From an uncultured Clostridia bacterium (GTDB taxonomy: Bacteria > Bacillota > Clostridia > UBA1381), in assembly GCA_910578235.1 (NCBI GenBank), contig CAJTPP010000009.1:26970-51024 (forward strand): a stretch of 24,055 nucleotides of DNA, in the 5' to 3' direction. The translations under genes and the position numbers were made by a program. This document shows, one piece after another, positions 9,031 through 16,741 of the stretch (the first letter of the stretch is position 1; each line of letters opens with the position of its first letter). Under the pieces are notes generated by a model. That model was given only the letters and a program-made list of their open reading frames with translations, was not told where the DNA came from and searched no databases.

Positions 9031-10698
9031 TTATTTGTTTATCTTCTTCCAGCTGTCTTTCAATGCCACTGTTCTGTTAAACACAGGCTTATCAGGCGTG
9101 GAATCGGGATCAACACAAAAATATCCCAATCTCAAAAACTGGAATTTATCTCCCGCCTTTAAATCTGTCATTGTACTTTCAATCTTAGCGTTTTCAAGGA
9201 CAACCTTTGAATTCGGATTAAGATTATCCGTAAAATCACTTACTCCTGTTTCATCAGACGGATTTTCTACATTAAACAGTCTGTCGTACAAACGTATTTC
9301 CGCGTCACGCGCATGAGCGGCGCTTACAAAATGAATGGTGCCCTTTACTTTTCTTCCGTCCGGCGCGTCACCGCCGCGCGTTTCCGGATCGTATGTGCAG
9401 TGAACTGCAACAATATTTCCGTCAGCATCCTTGTCACAGCCTGTACAAGTGACATAATACGCGCCCTTTAAACGCACTTCGCGTCCGGGAGACAATCTGA
9501 AATACTTTTTCGGCGCGTCCTCCATAAAATCATCTTCCTCAATATACAGCTCTCGCGAAAATTCAACACTTCGCTTTCCAAGCTCAGGATTTTCAGGATT
9601 AACCTCTACCTCTATCTGCTCCACCTGTCCCTCGGGATAATTGTCAATAATAAGTTTTATAGGTTTGAGCACAGCCATTACCCTCGGCGCCCTCTTATTA
9701 AGATCCTCCCTTATACAAGCTTCAAGCAGCGCAAAATCTATAACACTGTTTGCCTTGGCAATACCTATTCTGTCACAAAAATCACGTATCGCCTCAGGCG
9801 TGTAACCGCGGCGTCGCATGCCGCACAGTGTTGACATCCTCGGATCATCCCAGCCGGATACAATATTATCCTGAACAAGTCTTAAACAGCGTCTTTTGCT
9901 TGTGAGCGTATAATTTAAATTCATTCTCGCAAACTCAATCTGTCTTGAAGGATGCTCATATCCGACCTCGCGAAGCACCCAGTCATACAGCGGTCTGTGA
10001 TCCTCAAATTCAAGCGAGCAAAGCGAATGCGTAACGCCCTCAACAGTATCCGAAATAGGATGCGCAAAATCATACATTGGATACACCAGCCACTTATCCC
10101 CCGTCCTGTGATGCCGCGCGCGCAGTATTCTATATATAATAGGATCACGCATATTGAGATTTGGCGAAGCCATATCTATCTTAGCGCGGAGCACCTTCGC
10201 TCCGTCAGGGAACTCGCCGTTTGTCATTCTCTCAAACAAATCAAGATTTTCCTCAACAGATCTTTCCCTGTATGGACTGTTTTTACCGGGGCTCGTAAGA
10301 GTTCCCCTGTATTCCCTTATCTCGTCCGCGGAAAGATCGTCGACATAAGCCTTGCCTTTTTTTATAAGCTTTACAGCGGCGGCATACATATCATCAAAAT
10401 AATCGGACGCGTAAAACACCTTGTCCCATTTGAAGCCAAGCCATTTTATATCCTCCATAATCGCGTCCACATACTCAGTATCCTCTTTTGTGGGATTTGT
10501 ATCGTCCAGACGCAGATTACATTTGCCGTTATACTTCTCAGCCATACCGAAGTCTATGCTGACCGCCTTCGCATGTCCTACATGCAGATAACCGTTCGGC
10601 TCGGGCGGAAAACGCGTCTGCACATGATCGTAAACACCGTCCGCCAAATCCTTCTCAATAGCTTCCTGAATAAAATTTCTGCTGATTATTTCTTCCAT
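9031..10698 (-). CDS. glnS: Glutaminyl-tRNA synthetase
   Basis: A class Ib synthetase that charges tRNA-Gln directly. It has the GlnRS-type HIGH region FPPEPNGYLHVGHAKA (HVGH at 39-42), the conserved YDFAHPISD and GVTHSLCSLEFEDHRPLYDW segments, a LTSKRRCLRL loop in the KMSKS position, and the two C-terminal beta-barrel domains that recognise the anticodon. The length, 555 residues, matches bacterial GlnRS. It starts only 4 bases after the gltX stop, so the two are almost certainly co-transcribed. The 166 bases after its stop hold no clear terminator and no gene that I can support. GlnRS is patchy among Firmicutes, many of which use the GatCAB route. Confidence 0.97.
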   Translation of the reverse strand: MEEIISRNFIQEAIEKDLADGVYDHVQTRFPPEPNGYLHVGHAKAVSIDFGMAEKYNGKCNLRLDDTNPTKEDTEYVDAIMEDIKWLGFKWDKVFYASDYFDDMYAAAVKLIKKGKAYVDDLSADEIREYRGTLTSPGKNSPYRERSVEENLDLFERMTNGEFPDGAKVLRAKIDMASPNLNMRDPIIYRILRARHHRTGDKWLVYPMYDFAHPISDTVEGVTHSLCSLEFEDHRPLYDWVLREVGYEHPSRQIEFARMNLNYTLTSKRRCLRLVQDNIVSGWDDPRMSTLCGMRRRGYTPEAIRDFCDRIGIAKANSVIDFALLEACIREDLNKRAPRVMAVLKPIKLIIDNYPEGQVEQIEVEVNPENPELGKRSVEFSRELYIEEDDFMEDAPKKYFRLSPGREVRLKGAYYVTCTGCDKDADGNIVAVHCTYDPETRGGDAPDGRKVKGTIHFVSAAHARDAEIRLYDRLFNVENPSDETGVSDFTDNLNPNSKVVLENAKIESTMTDLKAGDKFQFLRLGYFCVDPDSTPDKPVFNRTVALKDSWKKINK

Positions 10699-10702
10699 AA
10701 AT

Positions 10703-12361
10703 CTATCCCCTCAACTTTTCTATTGCTTCGTCAAATCTTTTCATTACCTCGTCAGAGCCAAGCGTCTGCATTATCTCATACAAATCAGGAGTATTTCTTC
10801 TGCCTGTCACCGCGACACGTATAACTCCGGCCACATCGCCCACATGTCCCTTAAAACTGTCAGGGTTTTTCTTATATTCTTTCGGAGCTTTCGCGTATCC
10901 CAGTGACACTGCCATATCACGCACAGACGGAAACCATTCATCCGCGCTTGCATTTGGATCATATATATTCCTGTAGGTTTCAAGTATTTCAAGCATTTCT
11001 TCCTTTGAAAGATTTTCAGGAAAATCAAGTTTTTTATCCCAAAGCTCTGAATAAAAGTATGACACATAATTCTCAACATCCGACCATGCGGATATATCTT
11101 TACGCGGCTTAACGTTTCCACGCTCTATCGCAAAAATAGCCTTTGCGTATTCCTCGTCGTCAACAAGCAGCTTGTACAGCTTTTCGTTATTTTCACGCGC
11201 CCAGTCTGTAACCATATCATAAACTTCTTCCGCGCTGAGAGTACTTATATAATTCTTACTCACATCCGCAAGTTTTACTATATCAAACAAAGCTCCAGCC
11301 TTGCTCATTTTAGAAAAAGCGAATTTAAAACTGTTTATGTCCTCATTCGGATTTGCAATACGCCAGTCCTCATAATTTGAATTTGCAAGCGTCATGAGAT
11401 ATTCCCATATGGCGCCCTTGGGATAACCCACCTCTCTGTAATAGCTTACAGCAGCCTCGGGATCCTTTCGCTTTGACAATTTGCGTTTTCCACCGTTTTC
11501 CTCTTTCATAATCGGAGAAATATGAACGTACTTAGGAGCTTTAAAACCGCAGACATAAAACAGCTGCAAATGAATTGGCATAGACGAAATCCACTCGTCA
11601 CCTCTTATAACATGCGTTGTGCGCATAAGATGATCATCAACCGCGTGCGCGAAGTGATATGTAGGAGTTCCATCCTTTTTCAAAAGTACCACATCCAGAA
11701 TGTTTTCCGGCATTTCAATTTCGCCTTTTATAACGTCCTTGAATTTTATACGGTTATCCGCGCTTCCCGGTGATTTTAGTCTTACAACATACTCATCGCC
11801 TTTATTTATTTTCTCCTCAGCTTCATGAACTGTAATATCACGATATTTTGCATACTCTCCGTAAATACCGGGCAGTATTTTTTCACTCTCCTGTTTCTCG
11901 CGTACAGATGCGATTTCCTCCTCCGTCATAAAACACGGATACGCAAGCCCCTGTTCCACAAGCGATTTTACATATGACTGATATATTGCCGTTCTCTTAC
12001 TCTGCGTATATGGTCCGTAAAAACCTTTTTCCTCAGTTTCCGAAAGCATACCCTCGTCAATATCTATACCAAAATCGCCAAGCCCTTTGACTATCAGACT
12101 TACCCCGTTCTCGACCTCGCGTTTCTTGTCCGTGTCTTCAATTCTAAGATAAAATGTGCCGTTTGTTGACCTGGCGGCAGTTTTTCCTATAAATGACGCA
12201 AACAATCCTCCAAAATGCAGGAAGCCCGTCGGGCTTGGCGCAAAACGCGTTACTACCGCGCCATCCTCAACATTTCTTTTCGGATACAGCTTCTCATAAT
12301 CCTCCGGTGTTTTTGTTATATTCCCGAATAAAAGCTCTGCCATCTGTTTGTTACTGTCCAT
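10703..12361 (-). CDS. gltX: Glutamyl-tRNA synthetase, long non-canonical form
   Basis: A class Ib synthetase that charges tRNA-Glu. The GluRS signature VTRFAPSPTGFLHFGG is followed by the conserved YLRIEDTDKKREVENGV. The KMSKS loop is GKRKLSKRKDPEAA, with AVSYYREVGYPKGAIWEYL after it. At 552 residues it is longer than the usual 470-500. The HIGH tetrapeptide reads HFGG (49-52), with Phe in place of Ile. The presence of an adjacent GlnRS suggests that it may not need to charge tRNA-Gln. It is the first gene of the operon, about 50 bases after a near-consensus promoter. The ribosome-binding site (AAAGGA) is weak. No T-box fits in so short a leader. Confidence 0.95.
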   Translation of the reverse strand: MDSNKQMAELLFGNITKTPEDYEKLYPKRNVEDGAVVTRFAPSPTGFLHFGGLFASFIGKTAARSTNGTFYLRIEDTDKKREVENGVSLIVKGLGDFGIDIDEGMLSETEEKGFYGPYTQSKRTAIYQSYVKSLVEQGLAYPCFMTEEEIASVREKQESEKILPGIYGEYAKYRDITVHEAEEKINKGDEYVVRLKSPGSADNRIKFKDVIKGEIEMPENILDVVLLKKDGTPTYHFAHAVDDHLMRTTHVIRGDEWISSMPIHLQLFYVCGFKAPKYVHISPIMKEENGGKRKLSKRKDPEAAVSYYREVGYPKGAIWEYLMTLANSNYEDWRIANPNEDINSFKFAFSKMSKAGALFDIVKLADVSKNYISTLSAEEVYDMVTDWARENNEKLYKLLVDDEEYAKAIFAIERGNVKPRKDISAWSDVENYVSYFYSELWDKKLDFPENLSKEEMLEILETYRNIYDPNASADEWFPSVRDMAVSLGYAKAPKEYKKNPDSFKGHVGDVAGVIRVAVTGRRNTPDLYEIMQTLGSDEVMKRFDEAIEKLRG

Positions 12362-12411
12362 TTTCTTTCTTTATCCTTTCCGTTTTTAACCTGATATACC
12401 TATTCTATAAT

Positions 12412-12440
12412 ATTATACCTAAAAACGAGCTTAATATCAA
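12412..12440 (-). promoter_or_regulatory. SigA-type promoter of the gltX operon
   Basis: On the minus strand TTGATA (12435-12440) and TATAAT (12412-12417) are separated by exactly 17 bases. It lies about 50 bases upstream of the gltX start and downstream of the NSS-transporter terminator. Confidence 0.8.
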
Positions 12441-12492
12441 TCCCTTTTAGGAATTTTTTTCATATACCTGAAAATATCCTTAAAAAAATAAA

Positions 12493-12522
12493 CAGCGCGG
12501 CGTTTATTTAAACGCCGCGCTG
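12493..12522 (-). terminator. Intrinsic terminator of the NSS transporter gene
   Basis: A 14-bp GC-rich perfect stem (CAGCGCGGCGTTTA and its complement) closes on TT. On the minus strand it is followed by a T-rich run (TTTATTTTTTTA). It lies just downstream of the transporter stop at 12541. Confidence 0.9.
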
Positions 12523-12540
12523 CAACACTATTTACATATA

Positions 12541-13926
12541 TTAACGAAATGACTGTATAAACAGTATTATCAGTAATACGGGCGCAACCACCTTGATCAT
12601 TCCTATATACAGGTTGCGTCTTGAAAATTTAGCCCCTGTCTTTTCAACCTCGTCTATAATATATTTCGGCTTGACAACCCAGCCAATCAAAATACATGTG
12701 CCTATCGCCACTACAGGCATCAGACAGTTATTGCTGATATAATCCATAATATCAAGAATTTGTCCCTGCGCTCCGTTTGGAAGTGTAATTTCAAAGAATA
12801 ATTTATTATATCCGAGACATACAATTATTCCAAATACCAGCGCGATTACCGTCTCAGTAATTACCGCCCGCTTTCTCGACATATGGAACTGATCCATAAG
12901 GCTCGAAACGACTGCCTCCATAACAGAAACCGCGCTCGTCACAGCCGCAAAAAGCACCATTGCGAAGAACAGAAATCCGACTACATTACCTATTTTTCCC
13001 ATAGCCATAAACACCTTTGGCAGAGATACAAACATAAGTCCCGGTCCTGACGCCTCCATTCCCTCTCTTCCCATGAAGGTATATACCGCGGGGATAATCA
13101 TAACTCCCGCCAAAAAGGCCACAACAGTATCAAACAGTTCAATTCTATTTATTGACTTCACCAGATTAGCGTCATCCTTAACATAAGAACCGTACGCAAT
13201 CATAATACCCATTGCCACGCTGAGACTAAAAAACAGCTGTCCCATCGCGTCCACTATTACAGACAGCAATTTTTTCAGAGTCAGTCCCTCTAAGTTCGGA
13301 ATAGCGTATATTTTTAACCCTTCAAGTCCTGTTCGCGTCAGGCCGTCCGCATCTGTATGTTTAATTGTAATTGAAAAAACAGCAATTCCCACAACAAGCA
13401 GAAGTAAAATAGGCATAATGATTTTTGATGACGACTCAATACCTTTGTTTACACCGCGAACAACAATAAACGCAACCGCGAACAAAAATACTGACAGCAT
13501 AATAATCGGCTGTGCCGTGCTTCCGATATAGCTTGTAAAATAACCATTTTCCGCCATCATACTGCCGCCGCCTGTAGCGTAAGCAAAAAGGTACTTGATA
13601 ACCCAACCGCCTATAGCACAATAATAAGGCATGATAATCATTGGTATAACACATGCTATAAAACCCAGAAATCTCCATTGCTTCTTTACCTTCGCATATG
13701 CTGTAAGCGGACTTTGCTTAGTTTTCCGTCCTATAGCGACCTCAGTTGTAAGCAGCGTAAACCCAAACGTCACAGCCAAAATCAAATAGACAAGCAGAAA
13801 CAGTCCGCCGCCGTCCTTAGCTGCCAGATACGGAAATCTCCATATATTACCCAAACCTACCGCGCTGCCGGCAGCCGCCAGCACAAACCCAATTGATCCT
13901 CCGAATGCATTCCTTTTCTTTTCCAT
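12541..13926 (-). CDS. Sodium-dependent symporter of the neurotransmitter:sodium symporter (NSS/SNF) family
   Basis: Bacterial NSS proteins such as LeuT, MhsT and TnaT import amino acids with Na+. The first membrane segment is typical, with GSAVGLGNIWRFPYLAAKDGGG holding the unwound Na+- and substrate-binding stretch. FFSLSVAMGIMIAYGSY is the matching unwound helix 6. At 461 residues, ending right after a last hydrophobic segment, it fits the 11-helix MhsT-like form better than 12-helix LeuT. The Met at 13926 is preferred over 13938 because GGAGG lies a few bases upstream and inside the longer reading. It follows the SulP gene by 89 bases with no convincing terminator between, so the two may be co-transcribed. 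The substrate is probably an amino acid, but which one is unknown. Confidence 0.93.
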   Translation of the reverse strand: MEKKRNAFGGSIGFVLAAAGSAVGLGNIWRFPYLAAKDGGGLFLLVYLILAVTFGFTLLTTEVAIGRKTKQSPLTAYAKVKKQWRFLGFIACVIPMIIMPYYCAIGGWVIKYLFAYATGGGSMMAENGYFTSYIGSTAQPIIMLSVFLFAVAFIVVRGVNKGIESSSKIIMPILLLLVVGIAVFSITIKHTDADGLTRTGLEGLKIYAIPNLEGLTLKKLLSVIVDAMGQLFFSLSVAMGIMIAYGSYVKDDANLVKSINRIELFDTVVAFLAGVMIIPAVYTFMGREGMEASGPGLMFVSLPKVFMAMGKIGNVVGFLFFAMVLFAAVTSAVSVMEAVVSSLMDQFHMSRKRAVITETVIALVFGIIVCLGYNKLFFEITLPNGAQGQILDIMDYISNNCLMPVVAIGTCILIGWVVKPKYIIDEVEKTGAKFSRRNLYIGMIKVVAPVLLIILFIQSFR

Positions 13927-14015
13927 ATAAACCTCCATATTCTTTTCGCCCGCGCATAATAAATTTCAATACCTTACCGCAGGCTGATAAGGCCTGAAAT
14001 AAAAACATCTTGTTT

Positions 14016-15653
14016 CTATTTATTCTCTGTTATTTGAGCCGCCCTCGCGAGAGCCGCGTCAATATTAGCGCAGAAATTCTGTTCCCCTATCTGCTCATAC
14101 ACATGTGATTTTTTGAATATTCCCATAGGCTGCTCATTTACATGCGACATTATAAGCGTAATATGCCTTTTTCTGCATGAACGGAGAATAGTCTCAATAC
14201 TATGTATCGCCGTCGCATCAACCGCCGGAACCGTTCTCATACGGATTATAACAACGCCGTTTGTCTTGGCAGTCTTAATAATTCTCGCCAGCTTGTCCGC
14301 CGCGCCGAAAAACATAGGTCCCGTTATTTCATACACCAGCGTGCGTTCGGGCACCTCCTTACGGTGTATACTGTCCGGATCATTTTCATCAATCCCGTAC
14401 TTCCAGCCGTGCACATTTGTAACATCCGCCATTCGTTTCATAAATAATATCGACGCAAGCACAAAACCCACGCAAATAGCCACGACAAGGTCAAACACCA
14501 CGGTAAGCACAAACGTGGTGATTAAAACCGCCACATCGCTTTTCGGAGCCGACTTTACAAGCGATACAAACTGACGCCATTCACTCATATTATACGCTAC
14601 AACAAACAGTATGGCGGCTATCGCCGGCATCGGTATCAGCGCCGCATACGGCATAAGCGCTAACAGAACAACAAGCAGCACGGCCGCATGCATAATGCCT
14701 GCCACAGGCGTTCTGCCTCCGTTCTTTATATTGGCGGCTGTCCTCGCGATCGCGCCAGTTGCCGGAATACCTCCGAAAAGCGCGGAGCATATATTCCCCG
14801 CCCCCTGAGCTATAAGCTCGGTATTAGAATTATGCGTGTCTCCTATAATACCGTCAGCCACAACGCATGAAAGCAGCGATTCTATAGCCGCAAGCACAGC
14901 TATCGTAAACGCGTCCGGAATGACTTCCTTTATCATAGCGAACGATAAAACTGGAATATGCGGGACAGGCGGCGCTGATGAAATGGTATAAATATCTCCT
15001 ATTGTATTTACCTTCATATCAAACACATTCACCACAACCGCGCATACAATAACGGCAATCAGAGACGGCGGTACGCGTTTAAATATTTTCGGCATAATTA
15101 TAAGTATCGCAAGCGCGAGAGCGCCTATAATAAACGCCTGTACATTAAAAGTATAAAACGATCTTACCGTCTCCATAACTTTTTCAAAAGTTTCAAGCGG
15201 TGAATTTTTAAATGTCAGCCCAAAAAAGTCTTTTAGCTGACCCACCACTATTGTAATCGCTATACCTGTCGTAAATCCTGTAGTTATGGTATACGGAATG
15301 TATTTAATAAGACTTCCGAGCTTCAGAAAACCCATAACAATCAATATAATACCCGCCATAACCGTAGCGAGCACCAGTCCTTCAAACCCGTGCGCCGCGA
15401 CAATACCTCCTACAATTGACGCGAACGCCGCCGTAGGCCCCGCAATCTGTACCCGGCTGCCGCCAAGCAAAGAAATTACAAATCCCGCTATAATGGCCGT
15501 GTATATTCCTTTTTCAGGCCCTACTCCCGACGCAATTGCCAGCGCTATAATTGCAACAATCACGCCTGACATAATGTCCCTCGCCAGCTGTGCCTTTGAA
15601 TACTTCTTCATCGAAGAAAGCATCTTAGGCTGAAATACTTCCTTAACAGACAC
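14016..15653 (-). CDS. SulP-family anion permease with C-terminal STAS domain
   Basis: SulP (SLC26-type) proteins move anions such as sulfate, bicarbonate or dicarboxylates across the inner membrane. The first half starts with DIMSGVIVAIIALAIASGVG, then GSRVQIAGPTAAFASIVGG, a segment that lines the substrate site in this family. About 12-14 hydrophobic segments run to near residue 410. A STAS domain fills about 435-540 (VYEITGPMFFGAADKL, then VPAVDATAIHSIE). Its phospho-site region reads DATA, a mild departure from the DSSG form of anti-sigma antagonists. The start is GTG at 15653, with GGGGGA 5 bases upstream. Substrate cannot be assigned; many clostridial members are called sulfate permeases without proof. 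Confidence 0.93.
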   Translation of the reverse strand: MSVKEVFQPKMLSSMKKYSKAQLARDIMSGVIVAIIALAIASGVGPEKGIYTAIIAGFVISLLGGSRVQIAGPTAAFASIVGGIVAAHGFEGLVLATVMAGIILIVMGFLKLGSLIKYIPYTITTGFTTGIAITIVVGQLKDFFGLTFKNSPLETFEKVMETVRSFYTFNVQAFIIGALALAILIIMPKIFKRVPPSLIAVIVCAVVVNVFDMKVNTIGDIYTISSAPPVPHIPVLSFAMIKEVIPDAFTIAVLAAIESLLSCVVADGIIGDTHNSNTELIAQGAGNICSALFGGIPATGAIARTAANIKNGGRTPVAGIMHAAVLLVVLLALMPYAALIPMPAIAAILFVVAYNMSEWRQFVSLVKSAPKSDVAVLITTFVLTVVFDLVVAICVGFVLASILFMKRMADVTNVHGWKYGIDENDPDSIHRKEVPERTLVYEITGPMFFGAADKLARIIKTAKTNGVVIIRMRTVPAVDATAIHSIETILRSCRKRHITLIMSHVNEQPMGIFKKSHVYEQIGEQNFCANIDAALARAAQITENK

Positions 15654-15738
15654 TGTTATCCCCCTTTTTCATATATATTCCCCATCACCAAATATTCTTT
15701 CGGCTATCTTCAATCCTGATTTTTTAAGCCGCAAAATT

Positions 15739-15767
15739 ATTATACCACTTATTGAAAAATATGGCAA
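15739..15767 (-). promoter_or_regulatory. SulP promoter embedded in a terminator
   Basis: On the minus strand TTGCCA (15762-15767) and TATAAT (15739-15744) are 17 bases apart. The -35 box falls within the stem of the hairpin at 15759-15789 that ends the preceding gene cluster. Confidence 0.65.
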
Positions 15768-15789
15768 TCTAATTTTTAGATTGCCATAT
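15759..15789 (-). terminator. Intrinsic terminator after the alpha/beta hydrolase
   Basis: A 14-bp stem (ATATGGCAATCTAA at 15759-15772 with its complement at 15776-15789) closes on TTT. On the minus strand it is followed by TTTTCAATAAG and preceded by an A-rich run. It starts 6 bases after the hydrolase stop. Confidence 0.85.
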
Positions 15790-15795
15790 AATTTT

Positions 15796-16674
15796 TTATT
15801 TTTTTATAAAATTACATATCTGCTCAAACGCCCGCTGTCCTTCGGGCATAAATCCCATAATTGCCCAGTCATGACATAAACCTTTCCCCTCAAACACCCG
15901 TAAGTCAACGCCGCCGCTTTTAATTTTAGCAATAAGCTCCTCTATGTAGGCATAAAAAATTTCATTTGTACCGTAATAAAGCAGCATAGGCGGAAAATCG
16001 CTGTAATCCACAGACGATGTGCAGAAATCCGCGTTTTCAAGCGACATTCCTTTTAACCAGTGCTTTTTTACTATTTCTAATGTTCTTACTGAGAGCATTA
16101 AATCATCGCGTTCAAGCTCGCGCATTTGCTCATATTCTTTTTCTATCCCCGTAGACGGCGATATAATCACAACACCGGAAGGTTTTCTTTCCGTCCGGCG
16201 GCATACACAGACAGACAGGGCAGCTCCGGCGCTGTCTCCTATAATAGTAATATTCTTCGGGTCATGCTTTTTCAGGACTTCATTATACGCCCAATCAAGC
16301 CAGTCCGCCGCCCTCACTACAGACGCCTCCGGTCCGAGCGGATAAAACGGAAAATACAGCGCGGCTCCGGTATTTTTAACCAGCTTTACCGCCATTCGGT
16401 AATGCAGACGCGTCGGACACATCATCCCGCCTCCGCCATGTATAAAGAAAATTACCTTTTCATTCGCCCCATCCTCCGGCTCCAGTTTGAACAATAACTG
16501 TCCGTCCATATCTGTTTTCTTCACCGCAAGCCGCTTATATACAAAATCAGGCATATCATACGCGCGGTGATTTGTCTTTAAATACCGCAGAAGCTTATCC
16601 TCCGGCATATCATACATTTTCTTAATTCCTATAGCTCTTATGCCATGCTCAAGTATTTTATACCTAAAGCTCAT
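15796..16674 (-). CDS. Alpha/beta hydrolase, hormone-sensitive-lipase-like (fold 3) esterase
   Basis: A serine hydrolase of the HSL / acetyl-esterase type, 292 residues, without a signal peptide and so cytoplasmic. The oxyanion-hole motif HGGGG is at 79-83, the nucleophile Ser148 in GDSAG (146-150) and the catalytic His268 in GLCHDW. The usual Asp in the G-x-x-D acid turn seems to be Glu238 (GTNE), or the acid lies elsewhere. GGAGGAG stands just before the ATG. The gene follows the acyl ligase in the same direction, 67 bases downstream and after a hairpin, and its end has a strong terminator. From context it may release or edit the product of the ACP/condensation system as a stand-alone thioesterase would. 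That role is inference; a general esterase is possible. Confidence 0.88.
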   Translation of the reverse strand: MSFRYKILEHGIRAIGIKKMYDMPEDKLLRYLKTNHRAYDMPDFVYKRLAVKKTDMDGQLLFKLEPEDGANEKVIFFIHGGGGMMCPTRLHYRMAVKLVKNTGAALYFPFYPLGPEASVVRAADWLDWAYNEVLKKHDPKNITIIGDSAGAALSVCVCRRTERKPSGVVIISPSTGIEKEYEQMRELERDDLMLSVRTLEIVKKHWLKGMSLENADFCTSSVDYSDFPPMLLYYGTNEIFYAYIEELIAKIKSGGVDLRVFEGKGLCHDWAIMGFMPEGQRAFEQICNFIKK

Positions 16675-16692
16675 TTTATCTCCTCCTGAACA

Positions 16693-16722
16693 CTGAAAAG
16701 GGACACGATGTGTCCCTTTCAG
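16693..16722 (-). terminator. GGGACAC hairpin between acyl ligase and hydrolase genes
   Basis: AAAGGGACAC (16697-16706) pairs with GTGTCCCTTT (16710-16719) around GAT, and an outer CTG/CAG extends the stem across a one-base bulge. The following T run on the minus strand is only four bases, and the hydrolase ribosome-binding site comes next. It may be a partial terminator or attenuator, or an mRNA-stabilising hairpin. Its 10-base arm is identical to part of the terminator at 2367-2398. Confidence 0.6.
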
Positions 16723-16741
16723 AATATTAGCCTTTTCCGGC

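Noticed and set aside
9952..10824. Open frame of 290 codons on the plus strand across glnS
   Set aside because: It is antisense to a clear GlnRS, has no recognisable domain and no good ribosome-binding site.
12362..12411. Possible T-box leader before gltX, and T-boxes before trpS and glnS
   Set aside because: The gltX leader is only about 50 bases after the -10 box, and the other two genes follow their neighbours by 20 and 4 bases. None can hold a T-box.
13972..13996. Two mutually exclusive 5-bp hairpins between the SulP and NSS genes (CAGGC/GCCTG and CCTTA/TAAGG)
   Set aside because: The stems are short and neither is followed by a T run on the minus strand, so neither a terminator nor an attenuator can be claimed.
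15643..15672. Nine-codon frame (MKKGDNSVC) overlapping the SulP GTG start
   Set aside because: It could be a leader peptide, but its ribosome-binding site is poor and so short a frame is expected by chance.
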